A program made the position numbers and the translations under genes. The notes beneath the pieces were generated by a model. The model saw only the letters and a program-made list of their open reading frames with translations. It made no database searches and was not told where the DNA came from. A stretch of DNA of 64,000 nt from JBKHXF01 sp046566145. Lineage in GTDB: Bacteria; Actinomycetota; Nitriliruptoria; Nitriliruptorales; Nitriliruptoraceae. Each line of letters begins with the position of its first letter. Position 1 is the stretch's first letter. Location of the stretch: NCBI GenBank assembly GCA_046566145.1, contig JBKHXF010000009.1, positions 41,157 to 105,156 of the forward strand. Direction: 5' to 3'. Below, piece after piece: positions 34,019 to 41,817 of this stretch.

Positions 34019-34486
34019 TCAGCGGCAGTCGGTGCAGGTCCCGACGAGCTCGACCCGGTGGGCCTCCACCTCGAACCCGCGCTGCTCCCGCGCGGCGGTG
34101 GCGGCCCGCTCGAACGCGACCTCGATGGCGTGGGGCAGCGTCACGTCGTCGACGCGGCCGCAGGCCTGGCACACGAGGTGGTGGTGGTGGTGGGTGAGGC
34201 CCTCGTCGAGCTCGTAGCGGGCGGTGTCGTCGAGCGACGCGACCCGGCGGACCACGCCGCACTGCTCCAGCACCGCGAGGTTGCGGTACAGCGACGACTG
34301 GGACTGCTGCGCGCCGGAGCCGACGAGCTCCGGCAGCGTCGCCGGGCGGTCGAGCTCGAGCAGCACGTCGACGAGCTGCCGGCGCCCCTCGGTGTAGCGC
34401 TGCCGGGTGCGACGCAGCTGCGCGTCCACGGTCTCGTGGACGTCGTCGTGCTCGGTGGCCGCGTGGGCCTCGGTGGCGTGCTCCAT
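34019..34486 (-). CDS. zur: Fur-family metal regulator, probably Zur
   Basis: A 155-residue Fur-type repressor. The winged helix lies at about residues 25-95 (QSQSSLYRNLAVLEQ is the recognition region). The histidine cluster LTHHHHHLVC, then CQACG and a terminal CTDC, supply the regulatory and structural zinc sites. Assignment to zinc rests on neighbours: znuABC and a DUF1980/DUF318 pair flank it, and a Zur-like palindrome sits in the znuA promoter. A TACCCT on the minus strand (34495-34500) ends eight bases before ATG 34486, so the mRNA is probably leaderless. Confidence 0.88.
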   Translation of the reverse strand: MEHATEAHAATEHDDVHETVDAQLRRTRQRYTEGRRQLVDVLLELDRPATLPELVGSGAQQSQSSLYRNLAVLEQCGVVRRVASLDDTARYELDEGLTHHHHHLVCQACGRVDDVTLPHAIEVAFERAATAAREQRGFEVEAHRVELVGTCTDCR

Positions 34487-34526
34487 GGCCGGGCAGGGTA
34501 GGGGCTCGGCGGCCGCCGCCGGCGCG

Positions 34527-35330
34527 TCAGTACTCGTACGGCTCGGCCGGCTGGGGCACCTCGCGCTGCTCGACCACCTCGAGGATCGGCAGCCGCTGGC
34601 TCGGCGGGAGCGACGGGTCGTCCACGCGGCCGCGCCACACCGCCACGACCTCGACCCACGTGTCGTCGGCCGGGACGTCGGTCGTGGCGACGGCGACCTG
34701 CAGCAGCGACGCGTCGGCGGCGCAGCACGACAGCGTGAAGCGCGACAGCAGGTAGCCGTCCGGGGCCCGCTCCGGGTCGTGCACCACGAACCCGGTGAGC
34801 CGCAGCGGGACCTCCTCGAGGCCGCCGTCGTCGACGAACACGGTCCGCAGGATCGTCCCCTGCAGGCCGAGCGGGACGGCCCCGTCGACCTGCTCCGGCA
34901 GCGGCGGGAGCACGGCGGAGACGCCCTGGATGGAGGCGTTGGCGCGGGCCCGCTGGGCGGCGTCGGCGCCGAGCGGCGCCGGCGCCACGAGCAGCAGCAC
35001 GACCACCGGGACGAGCAGCAGGGCGCCGGTGCGGGGCGCGACCCCGGCGTGGGCGTGCCCGGCGTGCTCGTCGTCGACCGGGCCCCGGGACGCGTCGGCC
35101 CCGCCGGGCTCCCCGTCGCCGCCGTGGCCGAGGTGCTCGTCGGCGAGCGCCGGCTCGTCCTGCCCCCGCCACAGCGTCAGCGCGCCGGCGACGGCCAGCA
35201 CCAGCGCCGAGGCGAGCAGCGGCCAGCGCAGCCCCACCTTGACGTACGACGCGTACGCGCCCGACCAGGCGAGCCGGACGAACACGATGCCGATGACGAG
35301 CAGCAGCGTCCCTGCGGTCTCACGACGCAC
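34527..35330 (-). CDS. DUF1980/TIGR03943 membrane protein (YcgQ-like)
   Basis: A 267-residue protein with two N-terminal helices (about 8-24 and 33-52), a linker rich in His and Asp (EHLGHGGDG, DEHAGHAHAG), a third helix near 102-118, and an exterior domain with TLSCCAADAS, the cysteine pair typical of this family. DUF1980 proteins are nearly always paired with a DUF318 permease, as here. The couple has been linked to zinc handling because it travels with Zur. GTG 35330 has AGGAGG upstream. Confidence 0.8.
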   Translation of the reverse strand: MRRETAGTLLLVIGIVFVRLAWSGAYASYVKVGLRWPLLASALVLAVAGALTLWRGQDEPALADEHLGHGGDGEPGGADASRGPVDDEHAGHAHAGVAPRTGALLLVPVVVLLLVAPAPLGADAAQRARANASIQGVSAVLPPLPEQVDGAVPLGLQGTILRTVFVDDGGLEEVPLRLTGFVVHDPERAPDGYLLSRFTLSCCAADASLLQVAVATTDVPADDTWVEVVAVWRGRVDDPSLPPSQRLPILEVVEQREVPQPAEPYEY

Positions 35331-35390
35331 GAGCGGACCTCCTCGGGTCGGGGCGTACGCCTGCGCACACGGGGCGGTGCACGGGGGCGC

Positions 35391-36431
35391 TCACCGCAGC
35401 ACCGCGCCGGCGACGAGCGCCGCGGTGATGGAGACGGCGAGCGAGAGCGGCACGAAGCGGGCGGCGAAGCGGCGACCGAACACGCCGACCTGCATCGCGA
35501 TGAGCTTGAGGTCGACGGCCGGTCCGACGACGAGGAACACCAGCCGCGCACGCAGCGGGAACGCGGACATCGAGGCCGCGACGAAGGCGTCGGCCTCGGA
35601 GCAGATCGACAGCACGACCGCCAGCGTCGCCATCACCACGACCGACACCAGCAGCGACCCGGCGAGGGTGTCGATGATCGTCTGCGGCACGACCACCTGG
35701 ATCGTCGCCGCCGCCGCCGCGCCGACCACGAGGTAGCCGCCCGCGTGGAGGAAGTCGTGCCCGAGCGTCGCGGTGAAGCGCTGGAGGCGGTCGCCGTGCT
35801 CGACGAGGGTGTCGAACACGTTGCGGACGACGCCGCCGCGGCCGACGCGCTCCCACAGCAGGCCGATGCCGATGGCCGTGGCGAGCGAGGCGAGGAACCG
35901 GGCGAGCACGACCTCGGGCTGGCCGGGGAACGCCACCGCGGTGGAGGCGAGCACGACGGGGTTCACCGCCGGCGCAGCGAGCATGAAGGTGAGCGCGGCC
36001 GCCGGCGCGACACCGCGCGACATCAGCCGCCCGGAGATCGGCACCGACCCGCACTCGCACCCGGGCACGACCACACCGGCCGCGCCGGCCACGCACACCG
36101 CGCCGACGCGGTTGTGGGGGAGCGCCTTCGCCAGCCACGAGGCCGGGACCAGCACGGCGATGGCGCCGGACAGCAGCACGCCGAGGACGAGGAACGGGGT
36201 GGCCTGGACGACCAGCGACACGAAGATGGTCGCCCAGGTCTCGAGCCGCGGGGCGGCGATGCGCGGCGACACCACGGGCTGCAGGACCGCCAGCAGCAGG
36301 AGGCCCACCGCGAGGACGTCGCTGACGAGGATCCCGCGGCCGCTCCCGGACGCCCCGGCGGGGTCGCCGCCCGGAGGGTGGCCACCGCCGGCCGACGGGG
36401 TCGGCTCCGGCGTGGTCTCGGTCGTGGACAC
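35391..36431 (-). CDS. DUF318/COG0701 permease (YcgR-like)
   Basis: A 346-residue membrane protein with about eight helices in two related halves. The hallmark motif PGCECGSVPISGRLM and its second-half counterpart SICSEADAFVAAS are present; the paired cysteines are expected at the transport site. The N-terminal 40 residues are a Pro/Thr/Gly-rich cytoplasmic tail. GTG 36431 is the likely start. It precedes the DUF1980 gene by 60 bases and should form a two-gene unit with it, probably moving zinc or a zinc complex. Confidence 0.84.
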   Translation of the reverse strand: MSTTETTPEPTPSAGGGHPPGGDPAGASGSGRGILVSDVLAVGLLLLAVLQPVVSPRIAAPRLETWATIFVSLVVQATPFLVLGVLLSGAIAVLVPASWLAKALPHNRVGAVCVAGAAGVVVPGCECGSVPISGRLMSRGVAPAAALTFMLAAPAVNPVVLASTAVAFPGQPEVVLARFLASLATAIGIGLLWERVGRGGVVRNVFDTLVEHGDRLQRFTATLGHDFLHAGGYLVVGAAAAATIQVVVPQTIIDTLAGSLLVSVVVMATLAVVLSICSEADAFVAASMSAFPLRARLVFLVVGPAVDLKLIAMQVGVFGRRFAARFVPLSLAVSITAALVAGAVLR

Positions 36432-36578
36432 GGGGACCTCGGGGGGCGGTGGGACGCAGGGCGGGCGGGCCGGGGCGTGGCGGGCCGGGCGCGGGGCGTG
36501 AGTGTCGCGGGTCGCCGCGGTCCCTGCACGCCCAGCTCGCCGCGCCGACCGCCGGCGGGGCCGGGAGCCCGCCGCGGC

Positions 36579-36584
36579 TACACT
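36579..36584 (+). promoter_or_regulatory. Probable -10 of the PpiC lipoprotein-mazG operon
   Basis: TACACT, about 82 bases before the GTG at 36666, in the 234-base gap between two divergent genes. Confidence 0.35.
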
Positions 36585-36665
36585 CCGCAGCCGCCGCGCC
36601 GGGGTCGTCTCCGACCGTCGGCGCGCCCTCGCACCCACCTCCCCCGTCACGTCCCGGAGTCCCCT

Positions 36666-37754
36666 GTGCGCCGCGTCCGTCCGCTCGCCCTCGCCGCCGC
36701 TGCCGGCGCACTGCTGCTGTCCGCGTGCTCCGCCACGCCGGCGGGGGTCGCCGCCACCGTCAACGGCACGCAGGTCCGCACCGCCGAGCTCGAGGAGCTC
36801 GTCGAGGGCCAGGTCGCCTCGGCCCAGTCCGGGGTCGCCGACCTGACGGGCGCGGAGCGGCTCTCGCGCATCGACGAGATCCAGCGCCAGACGCTCTCGA
36901 CGCTGATCCAGCTCGAGCTGTTCGACCAGCTCGCCGAGGACCGGGGCATCGAGGTCGACGACCAGACCATCGACGACCGCTTCGAGCTCGAGGCCACCGC
37001 GGCGTCGCAGGACCCGGAGGCCAACGCGGACGAGATCCTCGCGGCCTTCGAGGCCCAGATCGAGGACTTCGGCCTCACGGTCGAGCACGTGCGGCGGCTG
37101 TTCCGCGCCGGGCTGATCCAGGAGGCGCTGCAGCAGTCCGTGGCCGACGAGGTCGAGGTGACCGAGGAGGAGGTCCGGGCGGCGTTCGAGGCCGAGGGTG
37201 GCGAGACGGAGGAGGCCGACGTCTCCCACATCCTCGTCGAGACCGAGGCGGAGGCCCAGGAGGTCATCGCCGAGCTCGAGGGCGGCGCCGACTTCGGGCT
37301 GCTCGCGCAGGAGCGCTCGCAGGACCCGGGCTCCGCGGCGCTCGGCGGCAACCTCGGCTTCAACCCGCGCGGGGCCTACGTGCCCGAGTTCGACGCGGCC
37401 GTGTGGGAGGCCACGCCGGGCGAGATCGTCGGTCCGGTCCAGACCCAGTTCGGCTTCCACGTCATCCGCGTCGAGGAGTTCCGCACCGCCTCGTTCGAGG
37501 CGGAGCGCGAGGCCCTCGAGACGCAGGTCCGCGAGAGCCGCACCGGCGAGGCGTTCGAGGCGCTGCTGCGCACCGCCTTCGAGGCGGCCGAGATCGAGGT
37601 CGACAGCCGCTTCGGCACCTGGGACCCGAACACCGGCAGCGTCGTGGCCGACGAGCCCATCGGCCCGATCGGTGGGACCGGCGGGGACGGCGGGGACGGC
37701 GGGGACGAGGCACCCATCCTCGACCTCGACGGCTCGGGCGACGCCGACCAGTGA
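36666..37754 (+). CDS. SurA/PrsA-like peptidyl-prolyl isomerase lipoprotein
   Basis: A 362-residue exported folding factor anchored by a lipid at Cys22 or so (LLLSACS). A SurA N-terminal helical domain (about 30-170) is followed by a parvulin domain (about 175-280) with DVSHILVET, DPGSAALGGNLGF and FGFHVIRVEEF. A Gly/Asp-rich tail ends the protein. GTG 36666 has GGAG six bases upstream. The stop overlaps mazG as GTGA, so the two genes are coupled; M. tuberculosis has another lipoprotein, LpqU, near its mazG. Confidence 0.9.
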   Translation: MRRVRPLALAAAAGALLLSACSATPAGVAATVNGTQVRTAELEELVEGQVASAQSGVADLTGAERLSRIDEIQRQTLSTLIQLELFDQLAEDRGIEVDDQTIDDRFELEATAASQDPEANADEILAAFEAQIEDFGLTVEHVRRLFRAGLIQEALQQSVADEVEVTEEEVRAAFEAEGGETEEADVSHILVETEAEAQEVIAELEGGADFGLLAQERSQDPGSAALGGNLGFNPRGAYVPEFDAAVWEATPGEIVGPVQTQFGFHVIRVEEFRTASFEAEREALETQVRESRTGEAFEALLRTAFEAAEIEVDSRFGTWDPNTGSVVADEPIGPIGGTGGDGGDGGDEAPILDLDGSGDADQ

Positions 37755-38965
37755 CGGCCGGCGCCGACCGCGAGCCCCGGGTCGTCGTCGTCGAGACCTC
37801 GCCCGTGGCACCGGGCCTGCTGCCGTTCGCGGCGTGGGAGGCGCTGACGGCCAGCGACCTGGTCCTGGCGCGTGACCCCGAGGGGCACCCGTCCCGGCCG
37901 TGGCTCTACCAGGCCGGCGTCGAGCTCGGCGGGCTCGAGCCCGCGGGTCCCGTCGCGCTCGCGGGCATCGACCTGATGCAGGCCGGCTCGCCCACCGACC
38001 GGGCGCTCGCCCGGGCGCTGTGCGACGCCGCCGGCGGCCCGGCCGCGGCGCGTGACGAGGCAGGCGGCGTGCCGCCCGGCCGGCAGGTCGCCTACCTGCG
38101 CGGTCCGGACGACGGCGAGGAGCTGATCCGCGCCATCGGGATGGAGGCGGCCAAGCGGCACGTCGAGGTCGAGTTCGTGTTCCTCGCCGAGCTGCCCCAG
38201 GGCACCGAGCTGCTGCGCCTGGTGGAGGTCGAGCGCCGGCTGCGCGACCCGGAGACCGGGTGCCCGTGGGACCTCGAGCAGGACCACGCGACGCTCGGCC
38301 GCTACCTCGTCGAGGAGGCGCACGAGCTGCTGCACGCCATCGACACCGGTGACGACACCGACATCCGCGAGGAGCTCGGCGACGTCCTGCTGCAGGTCGT
38401 GTTCCACGCGCAGGTCGCGGCCGACCGGCGCGCCTTCACGATCGACGACGTCGCCCGCGGCATCGCCGACAAGCTCGTGCGCCGTCACCCCCACGTCTTC
38501 GGTGACGTCGAGGTCGCCGACGCGGCCGAGGTCACGGCGAACTGGGAGGAGCTCAAGGCCGCGGAGAAGCCGGAGCGCGAGGGGCCGTTCGACGGCGTGC
38601 CGATGAGCCTGCCGGCGCTGCAGCTCGCCGAGGACCTCCAGCGCAAGGCGGCCCGCACCGGCTTCCGCTGGGACGACCTCGACGGGCCGGTCGCCAAGGT
38701 CCGCGAGGAGCTCGACGAGCTCCTCGCCGCCGAGGACGTCGAGGCCCGCGAGGCCGAGCTCGGCGACCTGCTGCTCGCCGTGGTCGCGGTGGGTCGCCAG
38801 CTCGAGGTCGAGCCCGAGGCGGCGCTGCGCCGGGCCTCGACCCGCTTCCGGACCCGCGTCGAGGGCATGCTCGACCTCGCCCGCCAGCGGGGCGTCGACA
38901 CGACCGAGCTCGACGCCGACGCGTGGCTCGCCCTCTGGGACGAGGCGCGCGAGCGGCACGGCTGA
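37751..38965 (+). CDS. mazG: Nucleoside triphosphate pyrophosphohydrolase MazG
   Basis: Hydrolyses non-canonical or oxidised NTPs to monophosphates. Of 404 residues, the first 140 resemble a decayed tetrapyrrole-methylase-like domain. Two MazG domains follow: the first with EEAHELLHAI then EELGDVLLQ (the ExxE...ExxD metal site), the second with EELDELLAAE then EAELGDLLLAV. GCPWDLEQDH is the family signature. Both metal sites look intact. GTG 37751 overlaps the previous stop by four bases. Confidence 0.94.
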   Translation: MTAGADREPRVVVVETSPVAPGLLPFAAWEALTASDLVLARDPEGHPSRPWLYQAGVELGGLEPAGPVALAGIDLMQAGSPTDRALARALCDAAGGPAAARDEAGGVPPGRQVAYLRGPDDGEELIRAIGMEAAKRHVEVEFVFLAELPQGTELLRLVEVERRLRDPETGCPWDLEQDHATLGRYLVEEAHELLHAIDTGDDTDIREELGDVLLQVVFHAQVAADRRAFTIDDVARGIADKLVRRHPHVFGDVEVADAAEVTANWEELKAAEKPEREGPFDGVPMSLPALQLAEDLQRKAARTGFRWDDLDGPVAKVREELDELLAAEDVEAREAELGDLLLAVVAVGRQLEVEPEAALRRASTRFRTRVEGMLDLARQRGVDTTELDADAWLALWDEARERHG

Positions 38966-39010
38966 CCGGGCCGGGTCCGCGCGGGCCGCGTCGGTCGGTC
39001 GCCGTGGCGT

Positions 39011-39016
39011 TAGGCT
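39011..39016 (+). promoter_or_regulatory. Probable -10 of the zinc-ribbon gene
   Basis: TAGGCT, 37-42 bases before ATG 39053. Confidence 0.4.
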
Positions 39017-39052
39017 CGCCTCGCCGCGCCGCCGTCGACCCAGGACCGCCCG

Positions 39053-39595
39053 ATGCCGCCCCGCAAGTGCCCCGAGTGCGCCCGCTTCCTGAAGAACGAC
39101 CTCGTCGACGGGCTGGTCGACGGCCCGGAGCCGTGCCCGCGCTGCGGCGCGGAGCTGACCGCCCCGATGTTCGGCCTCGAGGCGGCCGCGCGGGCGGAGG
39201 ACGTCGTCGCGCCGGCGGCCCCGGAGCCGGAGGCCGCGCCGCCGGCGCCGCCGACGCGTCCGGTGCGTCGTCGCACCGCGCCGGGTCTGGCGGTCGCCCC
39301 CTCGAGCAGCGCCGACGACTCGGTCCGCCCCCCCGACCTCGACCCCGACGCCGTGGGGGAGCCCCGCGACGTGCTGGCCGGGTGGGACCTGCCCGGGTCC
39401 GCCCCGGCGCCGGCGCTCGACGCGGGTCCGATGGTCGGTCCGCTGACCCTGCCGGAGGCCGGCACCGCCGCCGGCATCGGCGCGCTCGTGGGCATCGTGC
39501 TCGGCGGCCAGCGTCGCGGCCTGTGGGCGCTGCTGCTCGCCCTGCTCGGCGTCGCCGCGGCCGCGGCGACCCGCGCCGGGCAGGACCACCGCTGA
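39053..39595 (+). CDS. Zinc-ribbon membrane protein of unknown function
   Basis: A 180-residue protein with an N-terminal zinc ribbon (CPEC at 6-9, CPRC at 29-32), a disordered Ala/Pro-rich middle, and a C-terminal hydrophobic region (about 137-172) that forms one or two helices and ends in a charged tail. Such ribbon-linker-helix proteins are common in actinobacteria and mostly uncharacterised. Whether the ribbon binds nucleic acid or protein cannot be told. It stands alone between mazG and eno. Confidence 0.7.
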   Translation: MPPRKCPECARFLKNDLVDGLVDGPEPCPRCGAELTAPMFGLEAAARAEDVVAPAAPEPEAAPPAPPTRPVRRRTAPGLAVAPSSSADDSVRPPDLDPDAVGEPRDVLAGWDLPGSAPAPALDAGPMVGPLTLPEAGTAAGIGALVGIVLGGQRRGLWALLLALLGVAAAAATRAGQDHR

Positions 39596-39718
39596 ACCGT
39601 CCGCCGGTCGGCGGAGGGCCGGCACCGGTGGGGCCCGCCCCCGCGCCGGCGGCACGCCCCACCACGCACCGCACGCGCGCGGCCACGCCGGGTGCCGGTG
39701 TTGAAGTTGTTGCACCTG

Positions 39719-39748
39719 TTGTCAGAGCGTAGGTCCGTCACGTACCGT
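39719..39748 (+). promoter_or_regulatory. Enolase promoter
   Basis: TTGTCA (39719-39724) and TACCGT (39743-39748) are separated by 18 bp, giving a leader of about 43 nt. The upstream region contains short TTG-rich repeats (TTGAAGTTGTTGCACC). Confidence 0.5.
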
Positions 39749-39797
39749 TCACTGCCGTGAAGCGGGCGGGTCGGTCCTGCCGACCCGGAGGAACATC

Positions 39798-41102
39798 GTG
39801 ATGGATGCCGTCATCGACCGTGTCGTCGGTCGCCAGATCCTCGACAGCCGGGGCAACCCGACCGTCGAGGTCGAGGTCGAGCTCCTCGACGGGAGCGTCG
39901 GCCGCGCCGCCGTCCCGTCCGGCGCGTCGACCGGCGAGTTCGAGGCCGTGGAGCTCCGCGACGGTGGGGACGCCTGGCTCGGCAGGGGCGTCACGCGCGC
40001 CGTCGCCAACGTGAACGAGCGGATCGCCCCCGAGGTCCTCGGGATGGACGCGACCCGCCAGCGCGAGGTCGACGCCGCGCTGCTCGCCCTCGACGGCACC
40101 GACGACAAGTCGGAGCTCGGCGCCAACGCCGTGCTCGGCGTGTCCCTCGCCGTCGCGAAGGCCGCCGCCCAGTCGTCGCTGCTGCCGCTGTACCGCTACC
40201 TCGGTGGCCCGGCCGCGCACGTCCTGCCCGTCCCGATGATGAACATCATCAACGGTGGCTCCCACGCGGAGTCCAACGTCGACGTGCAGGAGTTCATGAT
40301 CGCGCCGATCGGCGCCGCGAGCTTCTCCGAGGCGCTGCGGACCGGCACCGAGGTCTACCACCACCTCAAGAAGGTGCTGCACGGCCGCGGGCTGTCGACC
40401 GGGCTCGGCGACGAGGGCGGGTTCGCGCCGGACCTCCCCGCCAACCGTGCCGCGCTCGAGCTCATCGTCGAGGCCATCGAGGCCGCCGGGTACGCGCCCG
40501 GCCGCGACGTCGCGCTCGCCCTCGACGTCGCCTCCTCCGAGTACTTCGACCGGGAGAAGGGGCGCTACGTCCTCGCCGGCGAGGGGCGCGAGCTCACCGC
40601 CGAGGAGCACGCCGACTGGCTCGCCGGGCTCGTCGACGAGTTCCCCATCGTGTCCATCGAGGACGGGATGGACGAGGAGGACTGGGACGGCTGGAAGCTG
40701 CTGACCGACCGCGTCGGGGACCGCTGCCAGCTCGTCGGCGACGACCTGTTCGTCACCAACGTCACCCGGCTGCGTCGCGGCCTCGAGCTCGGCGTGGCGA
40801 ACGCGGTGCTGGTCAAGGTCAACCAGATCGGGACCCTCACCGAGACGTTCGAGACGATGGAGCTGGCCCACCGGCACGGCTACGCCAACATGGTCAGTCA
40901 CCGCTCCGGCGAGACCGAGGACGCCACCATCGCCGACATCGCCGTCGCGGTGAACGCTGGCCAGATCAAGACCGGTGCGCCCGCCCGCAGCGACCGGGTC
41001 GCCAAGTACAACCAGCTGCTGCGCATCGAGGAGGACCTCGGTGACGCGGCCCGCTACGCCGGCGTCGGGGCCTTCCCCCGGTCGCGCTCCCTGACCGCCT
41101 GA
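39798..41102 (+). CDS. eno: Enolase
   Basis: Interconverts 2-phosphoglycerate and phosphoenolpyruvate in glycolysis. The 434-residue protein has GRQILDSRGNPTVEVEV, GASTGEFEAVEL, NIINGGSHA, GDEGGFAPD, the metal-binding Asp and Glu in SIEDGMDEEDWDGW and VGDDLFVTN, the catalytic lysine in VLVKVNQIG, and SHRSGETEDATIAD. GTG 39798 and ATG 39801 are both possible starts behind GGAGGA. ftsB follows 34 bases later. Confidence 0.97.
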   Translation: MMDAVIDRVVGRQILDSRGNPTVEVEVELLDGSVGRAAVPSGASTGEFEAVELRDGGDAWLGRGVTRAVANVNERIAPEVLGMDATRQREVDAALLALDGTDDKSELGANAVLGVSLAVAKAAAQSSLLPLYRYLGGPAAHVLPVPMMNIINGGSHAESNVDVQEFMIAPIGAASFSEALRTGTEVYHHLKKVLHGRGLSTGLGDEGGFAPDLPANRAALELIVEAIEAAGYAPGRDVALALDVASSEYFDREKGRYVLAGEGRELTAEEHADWLAGLVDEFPIVSIEDGMDEEDWDGWKLLTDRVGDRCQLVGDDLFVTNVTRLRRGLELGVANAVLVKVNQIGTLTETFETMELAHRHGYANMVSHRSGETEDATIADIAVAVNAGQIKTGAPARSDRVAKYNQLLRIEEDLGDAARYAGVGAFPRSRSLTA

Positions 41103-41136
41103 CCCGACCGACCACGACGACCCCTGGAGCCCCACC

Positions 41137-41676
41137 GTGTCCGTCCCCGTCGCCGAGCGCCGCGAGCAGCGGCGTCACGTCCGTGACGCCTCCCGCCGCC
41201 GGCGCCGGGGCGGCACGAACCGCGCGCCGGTGCCGGTGCAGCGCATCGCGCGTCGGGTCGAGGACACCGCCTGGGCCGCCCGGGACGTGGGCGCCGCGGC
41301 GGTCTCCGGCGACCGTCCGTTCGTGGTGGCGCTCATCGGCGTCCTCGCGGTGGGGGTCGTGATGCTGTCGGGGCCGACCCAGAGCTACCTCGACGGGAGG
41401 CAGCGGCTCGACCTGCTCGAGCAGAAGCTCACCGCGCTGGAGCAGGAGAACGCGGCGCTGGAGGACCGCGCCGCGGCCCTGGGCGACCCGAGGCAGGTCG
41501 AGCTGCTCGCGCGCGAGCAGCTGGGGATGATCCACCCGGGGGAGGTCCCGTTCGCGGTGGTGCCCCCGGAGGTCGACCGTCCACGGATCGCCCCGCCGCG
41601 TGAGCTCGTCGGGGACGTCGCCGACGCGCCGTGGTACGTCCGCGCGTGGACCGCCGTGACCGAGAGCTTCCGCTGA
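41137..41676 (+). CDS. ftsB: FtsB/DivIC-like cell division protein
   Basis: A 179-residue bitopic protein of the division septum. An Arg-rich cytoplasmic N-terminus (1-58) precedes a membrane helix at about 62-79, then a coiled coil (about 85-115, LDLLEQKLTALEQENAALED) and the conserved ReQLGMIHPGE segment of the septum-formation initiator family. FtsB links FtsQ and FtsL. The long basic N-terminus is typical of actinobacteria. It follows eno and precedes the S1/DUF501/ppx genes, the order of Rv1023-Rv1026 apart from an inserted kinase. Confidence 0.9.
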   Translation: MSVPVAERREQRRHVRDASRRRRRGGTNRAPVPVQRIARRVEDTAWAARDVGAAAVSGDRPFVVALIGVLAVGVVMLSGPTQSYLDGRQRLDLLEQKLTALEQENAALEDRAAALGDPRQVELLAREQLGMIHPGEVPFAVVPPEVDRPRIAPPRELVGDVADAPWYVRAWTAVTESFR

Positions 41677-41712
41677 CCGCCGGCGCCACCGCGCGCCGCA
41701 CGAGACCACCCC

Positions 41713-41766
41713 GCCGGACACGCGTCCGGCCCACCGATGGCCCGGGACGCGGCAGACGTCCCGGGC
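41713..41766. terminator. Two tandem hairpins between ftsB and the PAS kinase
   Basis: GCCGGAC-acgc-GTCCGGC (41713-41730) and GCCCGGGACG-N7-CGTCCCGGGC (41740-41766) are perfect stems of 7 and 10 bp. They sit in the gap between two convergent genes. Confidence 0.6.
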
Positions 41767-41817
41767 CGTCGCGCGTCCGTCGGCCGCCCGTCCGGCCGTC
41801 GCGGCGACGACGCCGCG

